NCBI GenBank assembly: GCA_006503475.1
Contig: RSEH01000171.1
Coordinates: 41,861-105,860 of the forward strand
Reading direction: 5' to 3'
Origin: Stentor roeselii
Taxonomy: Eukaryota > Ciliophora > Heterotrichea > Heterotrichida > Stentoridae
Length of the DNA stretch: 64,000 nucleotides
Under the pieces are notes generated by a model that did no database searches, was not told the origin of the DNA, and saw only the letters and a program-made list of their open reading frames with translations. Shown piece after piece: positions 1 through 7,534 of the stretch (its first letter is position 1; the number at the start of each line of letters is the position of its first letter). A program made the translations under genes and the position numbers.

Positions 1-442
1 TATAATAAAAACTCTGCAAACTATAAACCACGTCCGCCTCTCCCTGAAGTCCTAATCCCTGAAGGTCCAGCTTTGTAGCGTCGCCTTGAACAATCGAGTA
101 TTGAAAACCGCAGAGTTCATTCATCTGTCGATGCAAATCGTTGAAGGCGGGTAAAAAATCAATGGCGGTTAAATTCGGGTTGAATCTTTCCGCGATAAAC
201 CTTGAAGTTGACCCGTTCCCAGCACAGAGCTCGACGCATTTTGAATGAGTTCCAATTGCGATGTGCTCGAAGAACTCTTCGATGTAGTTGTGCCCACAGT
301 AATGAAGACTGTCGAAATGACTGAAGTCTGAAGCTTTGAAACCACCTTCAGGCTTGGAAAGTTTTACTTTGTTGACTTCGTTCCTCAGTCTGTTCATGTA
401 AGGGTCAGCGTAGAGGTCGTAGCTTGCAAAGTTATCACTCAT
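1..442 (-). CDS. SAM-dependent methyltransferase, 3' end cut by window edge
   Basis: An open frame reads from an ATG at 440-442 (minus) to the window edge without a stop, giving about 147 residues. It starts MSDNFASYDLYADPYMNRL. It carries a class I methyltransferase core: motif I as VELCAGNGSTSRFIAE near residue 70, an acidic strand-2 end in LTAIDFLP, and a motif II-like VQGDATKLDL. These are the usual SAM-binding elements of the Rossmann-fold family. The substrate cannot be told from this part; small molecule, lipid or protein are all possible. The C-terminal half lies left of position 1. The start is followed upstream by the tandem repeat array at 453-581, which would be its promoter or 5' leader. 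Sure of the fold, not of the function. Confidence 0.75.
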   Translation of the reverse strand, partial: MSDNFASYDLYADPYMNRLRNEVNKVKLSKPEGGFKASDFSHFDSLHYCGHNYIEEFFEHIAIGTHSKCVELCAGNGSTSRFIAERFNPNLTAIDFLPAFNDLHRQMNELCGFQYSIVQGDATKLDLQGLGLQGEADVVYSLQSFYY

Positions 443-452
443 GTTTATATTT

Positions 453-581
453 TCTGACGTAGGAAATGAATTTAAGGACTTTTCTGACGTAGGAAATCAT
501 TTAAGGACTTTCTGACGTAGGAATGAGTTAAGGAATTGCTGACGTAGGAAATGGATTTAGAGTTTCTGACGTAGGAAATAG
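453..581. repeat. Five direct repeats of a TGACGTAGGAAAT unit
   Basis: The core TGACGTAGGAA(A)T occurs five times, starting at 455, 485, 513, 540 and 567, so the spacing is 30, 28, 27 and 27 bp. Linkers resemble each other (often ATTTAAGGACTTT), so this is a decaying tandem array. It fills the 142 bp between the methyltransferase ATG and the FYVE gene stop. TGACGT is also the half of a CRE/ATF-type site, which makes a regulatory role possible, but that is inference. Confidence 0.85.
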
Positions 582-584
582 GAA

Positions 585-1220
585 TTATTTGGAGATTTCT
601 ATTAATGACTGGTTGTAGCCCAGGTTGTAGAGGTTCTCGTGTACGGAACTGTTGAAGTTAGTTCGACGTAGGTCGCTGATTGTCTCGACTTGACTTGAGG
701 AACGTGAGATACAGTCTTCGCAAACTCGCTGAAGGGTGATGTACCCATATATATCCAGCCGACAGTATGAAGAACAATCGTTGCAAATGCTCTTTCCACA
801 CCCTCGACAATGATGACAACGACGGAAAAGCGAAAAATCTTTAAAACACTCTTGACAGGAGGTAGAAAAAGTCCATTTCGGTCTTTTCGACAGAAATAAG
901 TGACTAGTTATCTCCTGAAAAACCGAAACCGAGTCAAATTTCAAAATATGCAAAGTCCTCGAAAAGCTTTCCAAAATCGTCAATTCAAGCATAGGCTGAC
1001 TTCTGCAAATCACTAAAAATGAGTCATCAAGTGTCAAAGACTGCGATTCAGATGAAAGGAGACCTTCATGTATTCTAAACTCAACCATTTTGAACTGTGA
1101 CTTAAATATCAGCTCTTGAGAGTCTTCCAAAGGGCCTGACTTATGAAGAGCTTTGAAATTGATCAACTTTTCTTTAATCTTTTCACTAAACGACTGTTCT
1201 TTCGGCACTTTTCCTCCCAT
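585..1220 (-). CDS. FYVE zinc-finger protein
   Basis: 211 aa from the ATG at 1218-1220 (MGGKVPKEQSF); the frame is open slightly further upstream but without an ATG. The C-terminal third is a FYVE finger: W near residue 112, paired Cys (CQEC, CHHCRGC, CNDC, CEDC), the basic signature RRCHHCRGCGKSIC and the RVC element. FYVE domains bind phosphatidylinositol 3-phosphate on endosomes. The basic patch departs slightly from the usual R-R/K-H-H-C-R by an extra Cys (RRCHHCR). The N-terminal 100 residues have mixed strand-like sequence and could be a small lipid- or protein-binding domain, but I do not recognise it. It is divergent from the WD40 gene with 53 bp between start codons, so a shared promoter is likely. 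Confidence 0.85.
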   Translation of the reverse strand: MGGKVPKEQSFSEKIKEKLINFKALHKSGPLEDSQELIFKSQFKMVEFRIHEGLLSSESQSLTLDDSFLVICRSQPMLELTILESFSRTLHILKFDSVSVFQEITSHLFLSKRPKWTFSTSCQECFKDFSLFRRCHHCRGCGKSICNDCSSYCRLDIYGYITLQRVCEDCISRSSSQVETISDLRRTNFNSSVHENLYNLGYNQSLIEISK

Positions 1221-1273
1221 ATCAAAATTCAATCAATAATAATGAAATTTTATTACTTATAAATTTTAATTAA

Positions 1274-2434
1274 ATGGAAGAGCTGAAAAAAAGTCGAGAT
1301 TTAAAAGAATCTTTAAAGATCTTAGAGAAAAATCATAAGGTGCTAGTTTCAGGACATACCGACGCAGTTTCTTGTATCGACTGCTCAGAAGATCTTTTCT
1401 ATATCGTCACGGGCAGCAATGATTCTTCAGTGCGAGTCTGGAACTTCAAGACTTTCGCACAAATAAACAAGCATCACTTTCATTTAGGTTCAATAACTTG
1501 CATCAACATCAGTAAAGACAACCAGTTCATCGCATCAGGTTCAGATGATAAAAGTATTGCAATTTTTTCATTAAAAACCTGGTCATTACTGCGCACTTTT
1601 CAAGGTCACAGCAGAAAAATCAGATGTATCAAGTTCACTTCAGATTTTAAATACCTGGTCGCTTCAGCTGCTGATCGAATGGTTCAAGTTTTTGAGTTGT
1701 CAACTTTAGAACCATTGAAAAAAATTAAAGATCATTTAGGAGATGTCTCCGCACTTGATACTTTTGAAGATCTTATCGTGACTGGCGATTCTCGAGGGAC
1801 TGTTCATTTTAGGAGACTTGGTGAATTTATTAGTTTTAAATCGGTTTTTCTTCAGAAAAGAATTACTTTGTTAAAGCTTGAAGGAAAATCTCAACTTTTC
1901 GCAGTTATCTTGAATCGAGTTATTTCTTTGATTGATGTTGATTCAACAGCTGTTTTGAAGACTGTTGAAATTTCTCAGAATGTTTTTTGTTTAAGTTTGA
2001 AACAAGATACTGCAAAATTTTTCACAGAAAATGAAATTTTTTTTTGGAATTTAAATGATGGGGAAGTCTCTGTGAGGAAGTTTGAAGAATATCATCAGGT
2101 AAGCTGTATTTGTGTTAAACAAGATTTTTTTGTTGCTGGATTTGTTGATAGGACTGTCAAGTTGTTTCATTCTTCTGGAGATTGCAAGGGTATCATGCAA
2201 GGACATCTCGGTTATGTTGAAATTGTTAAAGTTTCTCCTGATGATGTGAAAGTTGTAACATCTGGAGATGATTTTACTATCAGATTCTGGAATATTTTTG
2301 AAAAAATTCAAGAAAAAAATGTTCTTTTGCATCAAGAGCAGGTTAAAAGTTTCGCCTTTACTAAAAACGGCAAGTTTCTGTTATCGATTCTTAAAAATAC
2401 TGCCGTAATTGTCTGGAAAAATGAAAATAATTAA
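1274..2434 (+). CDS. WD40-repeat protein
   Basis: 386 aa. About seven WD40 blades are visible, with GH...D...W/F-type motifs: SGHTDAVSC...GSNDSSVRVWNF (about 25-60), HLGSITCI...GSDDKSIAIFSL (about 70-105), QGHSRKIRC...AADRMVQVFEL (about 112-150), weaker blades in the middle, and QGHLGYVEIVKV...GDDFTIRFWNI (about 300-340). It is essentially all propeller with a 20-residue N-terminal charged helix. Such propellers are protein-interaction scaffolds, and nothing here fixes the partner. It shares a 53-bp divergent spacer with the FYVE gene and is followed after 38 bp by the lipid kinase on the same strand. No intron is needed. Confidence 0.85.
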   Translation: MEELKKSRDLKESLKILEKNHKVLVSGHTDAVSCIDCSEDLFYIVTGSNDSSVRVWNFKTFAQINKHHFHLGSITCINISKDNQFIASGSDDKSIAIFSLKTWSLLRTFQGHSRKIRCIKFTSDFKYLVASAADRMVQVFELSTLEPLKKIKDHLGDVSALDTFEDLIVTGDSRGTVHFRRLGEFISFKSVFLQKRITLLKLEGKSQLFAVILNRVISLIDVDSTAVLKTVEISQNVFCLSLKQDTAKFFTENEIFFWNLNDGEVSVRKFEEYHQVSCICVKQDFFVAGFVDRTVKLFHSSGDCKGIMQGHLGYVEIVKVSPDDVKVVTSGDDFTIRFWNIFEKIQEKNVLLHQEQVKSFAFTKNGKFLLSILKNTAVIVWKNENN

Positions 2435-2472
2435 GTGTAATTAAACATGAGCATTTTCTTTATTATTAACTC

Positions 2473-3636
2473 ATGGAAATCGATGTGGTCTTCAAGAAGA
2501 CTTTTCATTGCCGGTTAATTGCAACTGAACTTTACCTTTACTGGGAAAAATCCTCTAAAACCTTCATTTTTCCCTTCGAAGACATCATCGGCAGTAAACA
2601 AAAACTCGATAAACTCCATCTGATGGTCTTCAACCGGGTGAAAGACAAACTAAAGATCTACAAAATTCATCCAATCTTCCCAGAAGACTTAATTTCACTT
2701 TCACTCTTCATCAATTCCCACATCTTCATCAACGAAAAATCCTTTGCATTATTCCTAAATCCAATAAGCGGTAAAAAGCAAGGTCCTTCAATATTCAACA
2801 AAATCTTATCAAAAATTTTAGATTTTTCTCGTATTCCTTTCAAAGTCTTCGAAATAACCTCAGCTTCTTTTTTTTCAGATTTTAACACAGAACAACTTTC
2901 ATCATTTTCACATATCTTGGTCTTAGGAGGTGATGGAACAATGCAAGAACTTTTAACAGAACTTTATAAAAAAGACAATCTTCAAAATTTTATCTTTGGA
3001 ATAATTCCTGTAGGATCTCAAAATGCCTTATCTTGTGAACTGACAGGAAAATCAATGAATAGTGCTTTATTATCAGTTGTACATGGAAAAGTCAAGAAAT
3101 TCGATTTGATGAAAGTGGTTCTTGATGGAAGGCTTTTTGTTTGCACTACTGCTGTTTCTTGGGGACTTGTCAGTGATATTTCAGAAAGGGCTCAAAAATA
3201 CAGGATTTTAGGACCTTTTAGATATGTCTTGACTAGTGTCTTAAGGCTTTGTGCACCTTGGAGGTCTTTTGATTGTGAATTTTTTACTGGAAATCAGAGG
3301 AATGCTGGACAGTTTTTAACTGTTACTATCGGAAATCATCGAGCGCAGAATTTTTATGGAAATGAAATCGTTTTTCCTCATGGGAAGTTCGATGATGGAT
3401 TTATTGATATTCAGATTGTGAAGTTTGTTGGGAAAATTGAAACTGCTAGGCTCATGGCAGCCATGAGTCGTTTTGGCTCGCATGTTTCGAGAGAGTGTGT
3501 TTCTTATCAAAAGGGGAAGAAATTTGAGATGAAAACTAGAAATCATGAGGTTTTTAACTTGGATGGAGAAATTAGGTATGGGAAGGAAGTCACTGTTGAA
3601 ATTCTTCCGTCTTATATTAAATTCTTAACGATTTAA
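2473..3636 (+). CDS. DAGK-domain lipid kinase (sphingosine/ceramide kinase-like)
   Basis: 387 aa. The catalytic DAGK domain covers about residues 90-240. FALFLNPISGKKQG is the nucleotide-binding entry, VLGGDGTMQELL is the GGDGT-x-x-E signature, and GIIPVGSQNALSCEL matches GxxPxGSxN. The segment ILGPFRYVLTSVLRL resembles the RLGPxRYxxG region of sphingosine and ceramide kinases. The first about 85 residues look like the PH-like N-terminal domain of that group, and the C-terminal half like its beta-sandwich (NLDGEIRYG near the end). It should phosphorylate a lipid alcohol (sphingoid base, ceramide or diacylglycerol); which one cannot be told. It lies 38 bp after the WD40 gene. Confidence 0.85.
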   Translation: MEIDVVFKKTFHCRLIATELYLYWEKSSKTFIFPFEDIIGSKQKLDKLHLMVFNRVKDKLKIYKIHPIFPEDLISLSLFINSHIFINEKSFALFLNPISGKKQGPSIFNKILSKILDFSRIPFKVFEITSASFFSDFNTEQLSSFSHILVLGGDGTMQELLTELYKKDNLQNFIFGIIPVGSQNALSCELTGKSMNSALLSVVHGKVKKFDLMKVVLDGRLFVCTTAVSWGLVSDISERAQKYRILGPFRYVLTSVLRLCAPWRSFDCEFFTGNQRNAGQFLTVTIGNHRAQNFYGNEIVFPHGKFDDGFIDIQIVKFVGKIETARLMAAMSRFGSHVSRECVSYQKGKKFEMKTRNHEVFNLDGEIRYGKEVTVEILPSYIKFLTI

Positions 3637-4135
3637 ATAATGTAGGTTTATGGATACTTGATTGATTAGAGTTTAATGATTAGTAAATGGATTACAGTTT
3701 GATTTCTAGGACTTGATAAATGGGTTTGAAAGAAATTCGGATTTATTTGATATGAATGGATATTTACATTTGAAATCCTTGTCTGTTGCTAATATTTAAA
3801 AATTTCCAGAATAGAATCTCAATATTCAAAAACTTGAAACATATTTATCAGCTTCAAATAGGTAAAAATAAATATTCTGTTAATTTAAAATCTGATGATC
3901 AATCTTCTAAACAAAACTGAAGAATCAATGAAAGTCTAATCAAATCAAAGTATAAGAAACTAACAACATCCATAAGATGCAATTTACTATCATTACTAAT
4001 CCTAACAACAACAATTAAATCTTATTCAAACTATACAAATCCTAACAATAACAATTAAATCTTATTCAAACTACATCCTAAACAACAAAGCAACAATAAA
4101 ATCTTATTCAAACTACATACCTTAACTTCTTCCAA
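3637..4135. other. AT-rich spacer ending in a 40-bp tandem repeat
   Basis: 499 bp between the convergent lipid kinase (+) and MGC protein (-) genes. The first 360 bp show no open frame of note. The last part is the repeat listed at 3998-4118. I see no RNA gene. Confidence 0.6.
3998..4118. repeat. Three tandem copies of a ~40-bp unit
   Basis: Units start at about 3998, 4038 and 4078. The first two are almost identical, sharing AATCCTAACAA(C/T)AACAATT and then AAATCTTATTCAAACTA. The third keeps the ATCTTATTCAAACTACAT half and has diverged in the other half. It lies immediately 3' of the gene at 4136-4921. Confidence 0.8.
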
Positions 4136-4921
4136 TTATCTCTCTAGTTTATTAATTAACATATGCACAACTTGTGATCCCAAGGTCAACCCACTGACAT
4201 TAACCTCAGCAGCTCCAGCTAAAATAATCCCCTTCAAAACTTCAAACTGTTTAACGAACTCTTTCACCCCATCGATCCACCTATCAACACCTTCACAAAA
4301 CTCTTTTCCAAACTTAATACCTTTCCTAGCATACCAGCTACTTTTAAAATCATTGACAAGAAAAAATTCCTGAAATTTTGATTCAAATCCTCTAATTTTT
4401 TCAATGATTTTTTTTCGATTGACAAGAGCTAAAAAATCATTCATTTCTTTCCAAGCTTTAAACAAAGGAATCTTTTCCAAATCTTTAGGAAAGTCGACGA
4501 AAGGAAGAGACCTGCTGAAGTTCAAAGAACTGAGACCTGACCTTGAGACTGCCAAGACTGACAAAACGATTAGTCCTTCTTTGATTGAATAATTTTTGAT
4601 GCAAACTGAATGAACTTGCTTTTCGAAATTATTTTGAAACGCTGTCAAAAAAATCCAGAATTTTCGTACTTTTAGAGTCATCAGTGAAAGTTGGTCTGAG
4701 AAGTGAAGGTCGTCAACTATGAACTTACTGAAGGGCTTCTCTAGTTTAAACTTCAAGCAAGGTTTCAGATAGTTTGTGTTTGGCTTCAAGGAAGGATTGA
4801 GAGATAGAATATTTGTGGAACTCATTGTATTTTGTGTTTCGGTTTTCAGGATGTCTGATGACTGTGACTTGGGAACTATAGAAATGATGATTTGAGTCTT
4901 TGAAAATTGATTGCAACCCAT
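4136..4921 (-). CDS. Unknown protein with N-terminal MGC lipid-anchor motif
   Basis: 261 aa. I do not recognise the family. It begins MGCNQFSK: Gly-2 with a Lys at position 8 suits N-myristoylation and Cys-3 suits palmitoylation, so membrane attachment is likely. Residues 1-45 are polar and Ser/Thr-rich. From about residue 50 on it is predicted helical with repeated amphipathic stretches (FWIFLTAFQNNFEKQV, KGIILAGAAEVNVSGLTLG) and no zinc, nucleotide or EF-hand motif. The C-terminus LINKLER is charged. The start is the only ATG near the 5' end and gives the lipid-anchor motif. It is convergent with the lipid kinase. A helical-bundle scaffold is possible but unsupported. Confidence 0.7.
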   Translation of the reverse strand: MGCNQFSKTQIIISIVPKSQSSDILKTETQNTMSSTNILSLNPSLKPNTNYLKPCLKFKLEKPFSKFIVDDLHFSDQLSLMTLKVRKFWIFLTAFQNNFEKQVHSVCIKNYSIKEGLIVLSVLAVSRSGLSSLNFSRSLPFVDFPKDLEKIPLFKAWKEMNDFLALVNRKKIIEKIRGFESKFQEFFLVNDFKSSWYARKGIKFGKEFCEGVDRWIDGVKEFVKQFEVLKGIILAGAAEVNVSGLTLGSQVVHMLINKLER

Positions 4922-5171
4922 ATTTATTACCTTTTTTGATAAATTTTATTTTGAATGGAAATGAGTGACTACCAAAACAAAGTCACCAGAAAATTCAATC
5001 TTAAAAACTCAGAAATAAAAAAATTTTCAGTTAATCAATTGTAAAAATCAAGAATATTAAAATTCCAGAGATTTTATATAAATTCACTTTTCTATATAAA
5101 CTAGGTCTAAATGCAACCTACCCACTCTAAACCTTTTATTCTCATCAAAATCCTAAAGCAGCCCATTAAAA

Positions 5172-5789
5172 ATGTTAAGACTTGGAACATTTTTAAAGCG
5201 ATTTTACTTCCGTCCTCGCGACCTTCCAATATACAAGCATGACATGATGGTTAGCATGGTGCCAAACTTCATAAATTGCCAACAAAGCCTCGAGTTTCTG
5301 CAAGTGAACGAAGGACAGATTCCCCCAAAAGTAATTGGAGACGTACTTCTAACAATCTGCTCTCTTCAATTGCCCCTCGACGAGCATTGGCCTGAGATTT
5401 GCAAACATGTGAAGACCATTATCGCTGAGTATAACAGACACGTGATTACTGATCTATTTCGAGTTACAAGGTATATGGCTGAAATAGGAGAAACTAATCA
5501 AGAATTCTGGGACTTGATTGAAAAAAAACTCATGGGCGAAGGACTTGTCAGGTACTTAAGTGAAAAAGAAGCCGCACAGCTATTGTGGGGACTTTGCAGA
5601 GTTAACCAGGGAAGTGAACAACTGTGGAAAAGACTGGAAAATGAAGTAGCTCGACATCATTTCTCACTTGATTATGATGATGTCAGGGAAGCGATATATG
5701 GACTTGAAGTGTCTGGAAAGGGTAGCAAAGAAGTGATAGCTACTTTGAAAGGACATCTTAAAGAGCACGAGCTTTCTCTTCTAGTTTAG
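5172..5789 (+). CDS. Probable mitochondrial helical-repeat protein
   Basis: 205 aa. The first 16 residues (MLRLGTFLKRFYFRPR) have no acid and several Arg/Lys spaced among hydrophobics, as in a mitochondrial presequence. The rest is built of paired amphipathic helices. The stretch SEKEAAQLLWGLCRVN followed by an E-x-L-W-K-x-L-E helix resembles repeats of mitochondrial RAP/octatricopeptide-type RNA-binding proteins, in which a helix of the form a-x-x-LLWGL is typical. No RAP domain is present at the C-terminus and the protein is short. It ends 42 bp before the telomere-like array. Function by family likeness would be organellar RNA metabolism or mitoribosome association, which is inference. Confidence 0.65.
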   Translation: MLRLGTFLKRFYFRPRDLPIYKHDMMVSMVPNFINCQQSLEFLQVNEGQIPPKVIGDVLLTICSLQLPLDEHWPEICKHVKTIIAEYNRHVITDLFRVTRYMAEIGETNQEFWDLIEKKLMGEGLVRYLSEKEAAQLLWGLCRVNQGSEQLWKRLENEVARHHFSLDYDDVREAIYGLEVSGKGSKEVIATLKGHLKEHELSLLV

Positions 5790-5831
5790 ATTCTAGATAG
5801 TTAAGCATGAAATAAAATGAAGGGCTTTAGT

Positions 5832-5863
5832 TAACACCTTAACACCCTAACACCCTAACACCC
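5832..5863. repeat. Interstitial telomere-like array, four TAACACCC units
   Basis: Thirty-two bases read as four consecutive 8-mers: TAACACCT once, then TAACACCC three times. As I remember it, the heterotrich macronuclear telomere unit is CCCTAACA (TGTTAGGG on the other strand), so the array is in the C-strand orientation. It sits between the stop at 5789 and the PX-START ATG at 5880, and the DNA on both sides is ordinary gene sequence. It is therefore not a chromosome end in this assembly. Confidence 0.8.
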
Positions 5864-5879
5864 AGTCTTATGCTAATAA

Positions 5880-7496
5880 ATGGAAGGCATAAAAAGTGAA
5901 ATCAAAATCCCAAAAACACAAATCAAGAAATCAGACTCTTTCTTCGGGTCCACCTTTACAGTACCTCCTAAATAGCTTTACGAGATCCACACGAATATTC
6001 CAGGAGTTTGTGAAATGATTACTTTAAAGCGCTATTCAGAACTTCGAGAATTATCAGAAAAAGTAACTAAAAATCAGCTAAAACCTCTTTGCGAGACTCT
6101 TGATATCTACCTTCCCAACTTTCCAGGAAAAAAACTAATGAAAAACCGAGACTCTTTAACTGAAAAGCGACGTGAAAAGATAGAACGTTGGCTTCAACTT
6201 GCTGTGAAACATTCGAGCTTATCTAAAAAAATTATGGATTTCTTGAACTTAAGTGAAGAAACTATTCAAAACGAGTTATCGGCCTCGGCGAAACCTGATG
6301 AAAACTACGTCTTAGACTTCATTGAAAAGCTTTCAGGATGCAAGAACAACAAACTGAACCAAATCGATAAATTTTGTTTCATGTTTTTCTCAAGAAAAAG
6401 AACAGTCTCTGATGCTGTTTTAAAAAAACTTCTTGAAGCATTGTTGCCTTTATGTGGATCAGATTTATGTGGAGGTAAAGTAGTTGACGTTCTAAGTAAA
6501 TTAACTTCAAGTGACTATTTCAAGGACTTTGCCTGTGTTTGTAAGGTATTTGCAAACATCGATATTTACCTTCTAAGAGAAATGAACCTAAATGATTACT
6601 TGACAAAGAAAAAATTTGTAGACAGTCAATTACAAGTGTATAAATTATGCAAGATATACGAAGAGAACTGCAGATCACCAGTTCTCAACGAACTAGTAAA
6701 ACCTAAACAGCTCTTAAACGACAAAGACGCCATTTTTGTATATAGAAACTGGGGAATGCAAACAAAGCAACCAGACCAGCAATTATCACTCGAAATCTTA
6801 TCATGGCGCCCACTGATCTCCACTGAAAACATGAGTGTAAAGTTCAGGTTCATTGAAAGACAACTAGAAATCTCTGGAGAGATCATCGTTGAATCCTCTG
6901 TACAAAAAATAATCAATATCTTAACAGTTCCTTCAGAACGTAAAAAGTGGGACATTCTTCTCATCGACATGAAACCTGTCGGTTCAAACGGTTTCATCTT
7001 CACCTATTCAAGCGAGAAGACCGTTTATGAATTCCATACTTTAATCTCAATTGCAAAAGCTTCAGAATCAGAACAAATTCCAGCAACTGTTGAATTCGTT
7101 ACAACTTGCTATGAAAAACTAGATCCTATTTCAAAGATAGGAAAAATTAACTCAAGTTACTCAATAGAGAAAATGGATGAACATGTTTCTAGCACTAAAG
7201 AAAGCCAAGATATGATTCTTTGTGGGTTGGCCAGCGACTTCGTCGCTGGCAGGGTAAAAGTGCAGTGGTCGTCGAGTTACTGTCAAACAAGCTTCTCATT
7301 AGTAAGAGGAGACGTGTTTCAAGAGGCTGATGTTCTCAAGAAAAGCTTGGATAGGCTTATTTGTGTTGCTGAAGGGCGAGAGGAACAAATGGAATCCTTA
7401 GAAAATCCGAAAAATCCACTTATTGATGCTTTTGAAAGGAAAAGACTTGACAGGGCTTTTACTTTTTGTAGTTCAAACCAGTTTCAGAGTGAATAG
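5880..7496 (+). CDS. PX-START domain protein, one 15-nt intron
   Basis: 533 aa when spliced: exon 1 is 5880-5960, the intron is 5961-5975 and exon 2 is 5976-7496. The unspliced frame would start only at 6015 and would lose the first strand of the PX domain. Splicing gives MEGIKSEI...SFFGSTFT-LYEIHTNIPG, then LKRYSELREL, NFPGKKLM and EKRREKIERWL. This is a complete PX fold (about residues 20-120), which binds phosphoinositides. A middle helical region of about 150 residues follows. The C-terminal part (about 300-490, from LSWRPLISTENM through VQKIINILTVPSERKKWD to the YSIEKMDE region) is a START-type lipid-binding domain. It looks like a phosphoinositide-targeted lipid-transfer or sensing protein. 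A second possible cryptic intron is noted at 6063-6077. Confidence 0.85.
5961..5975 (+). other. 15-nt spliceosomal intron (PX-START gene)
   Basis: GTACCTCCTAAATAG, phase 0, with an in-frame TAG at its end. Removing it joins an upstream ATG exon to the rest of a PX domain. A at position 10. Confidence 0.85.
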
Positions 7497-7534
7497 TATA
7501 AATAGATAATAATTGTTAATTAGTTATAAATTAA

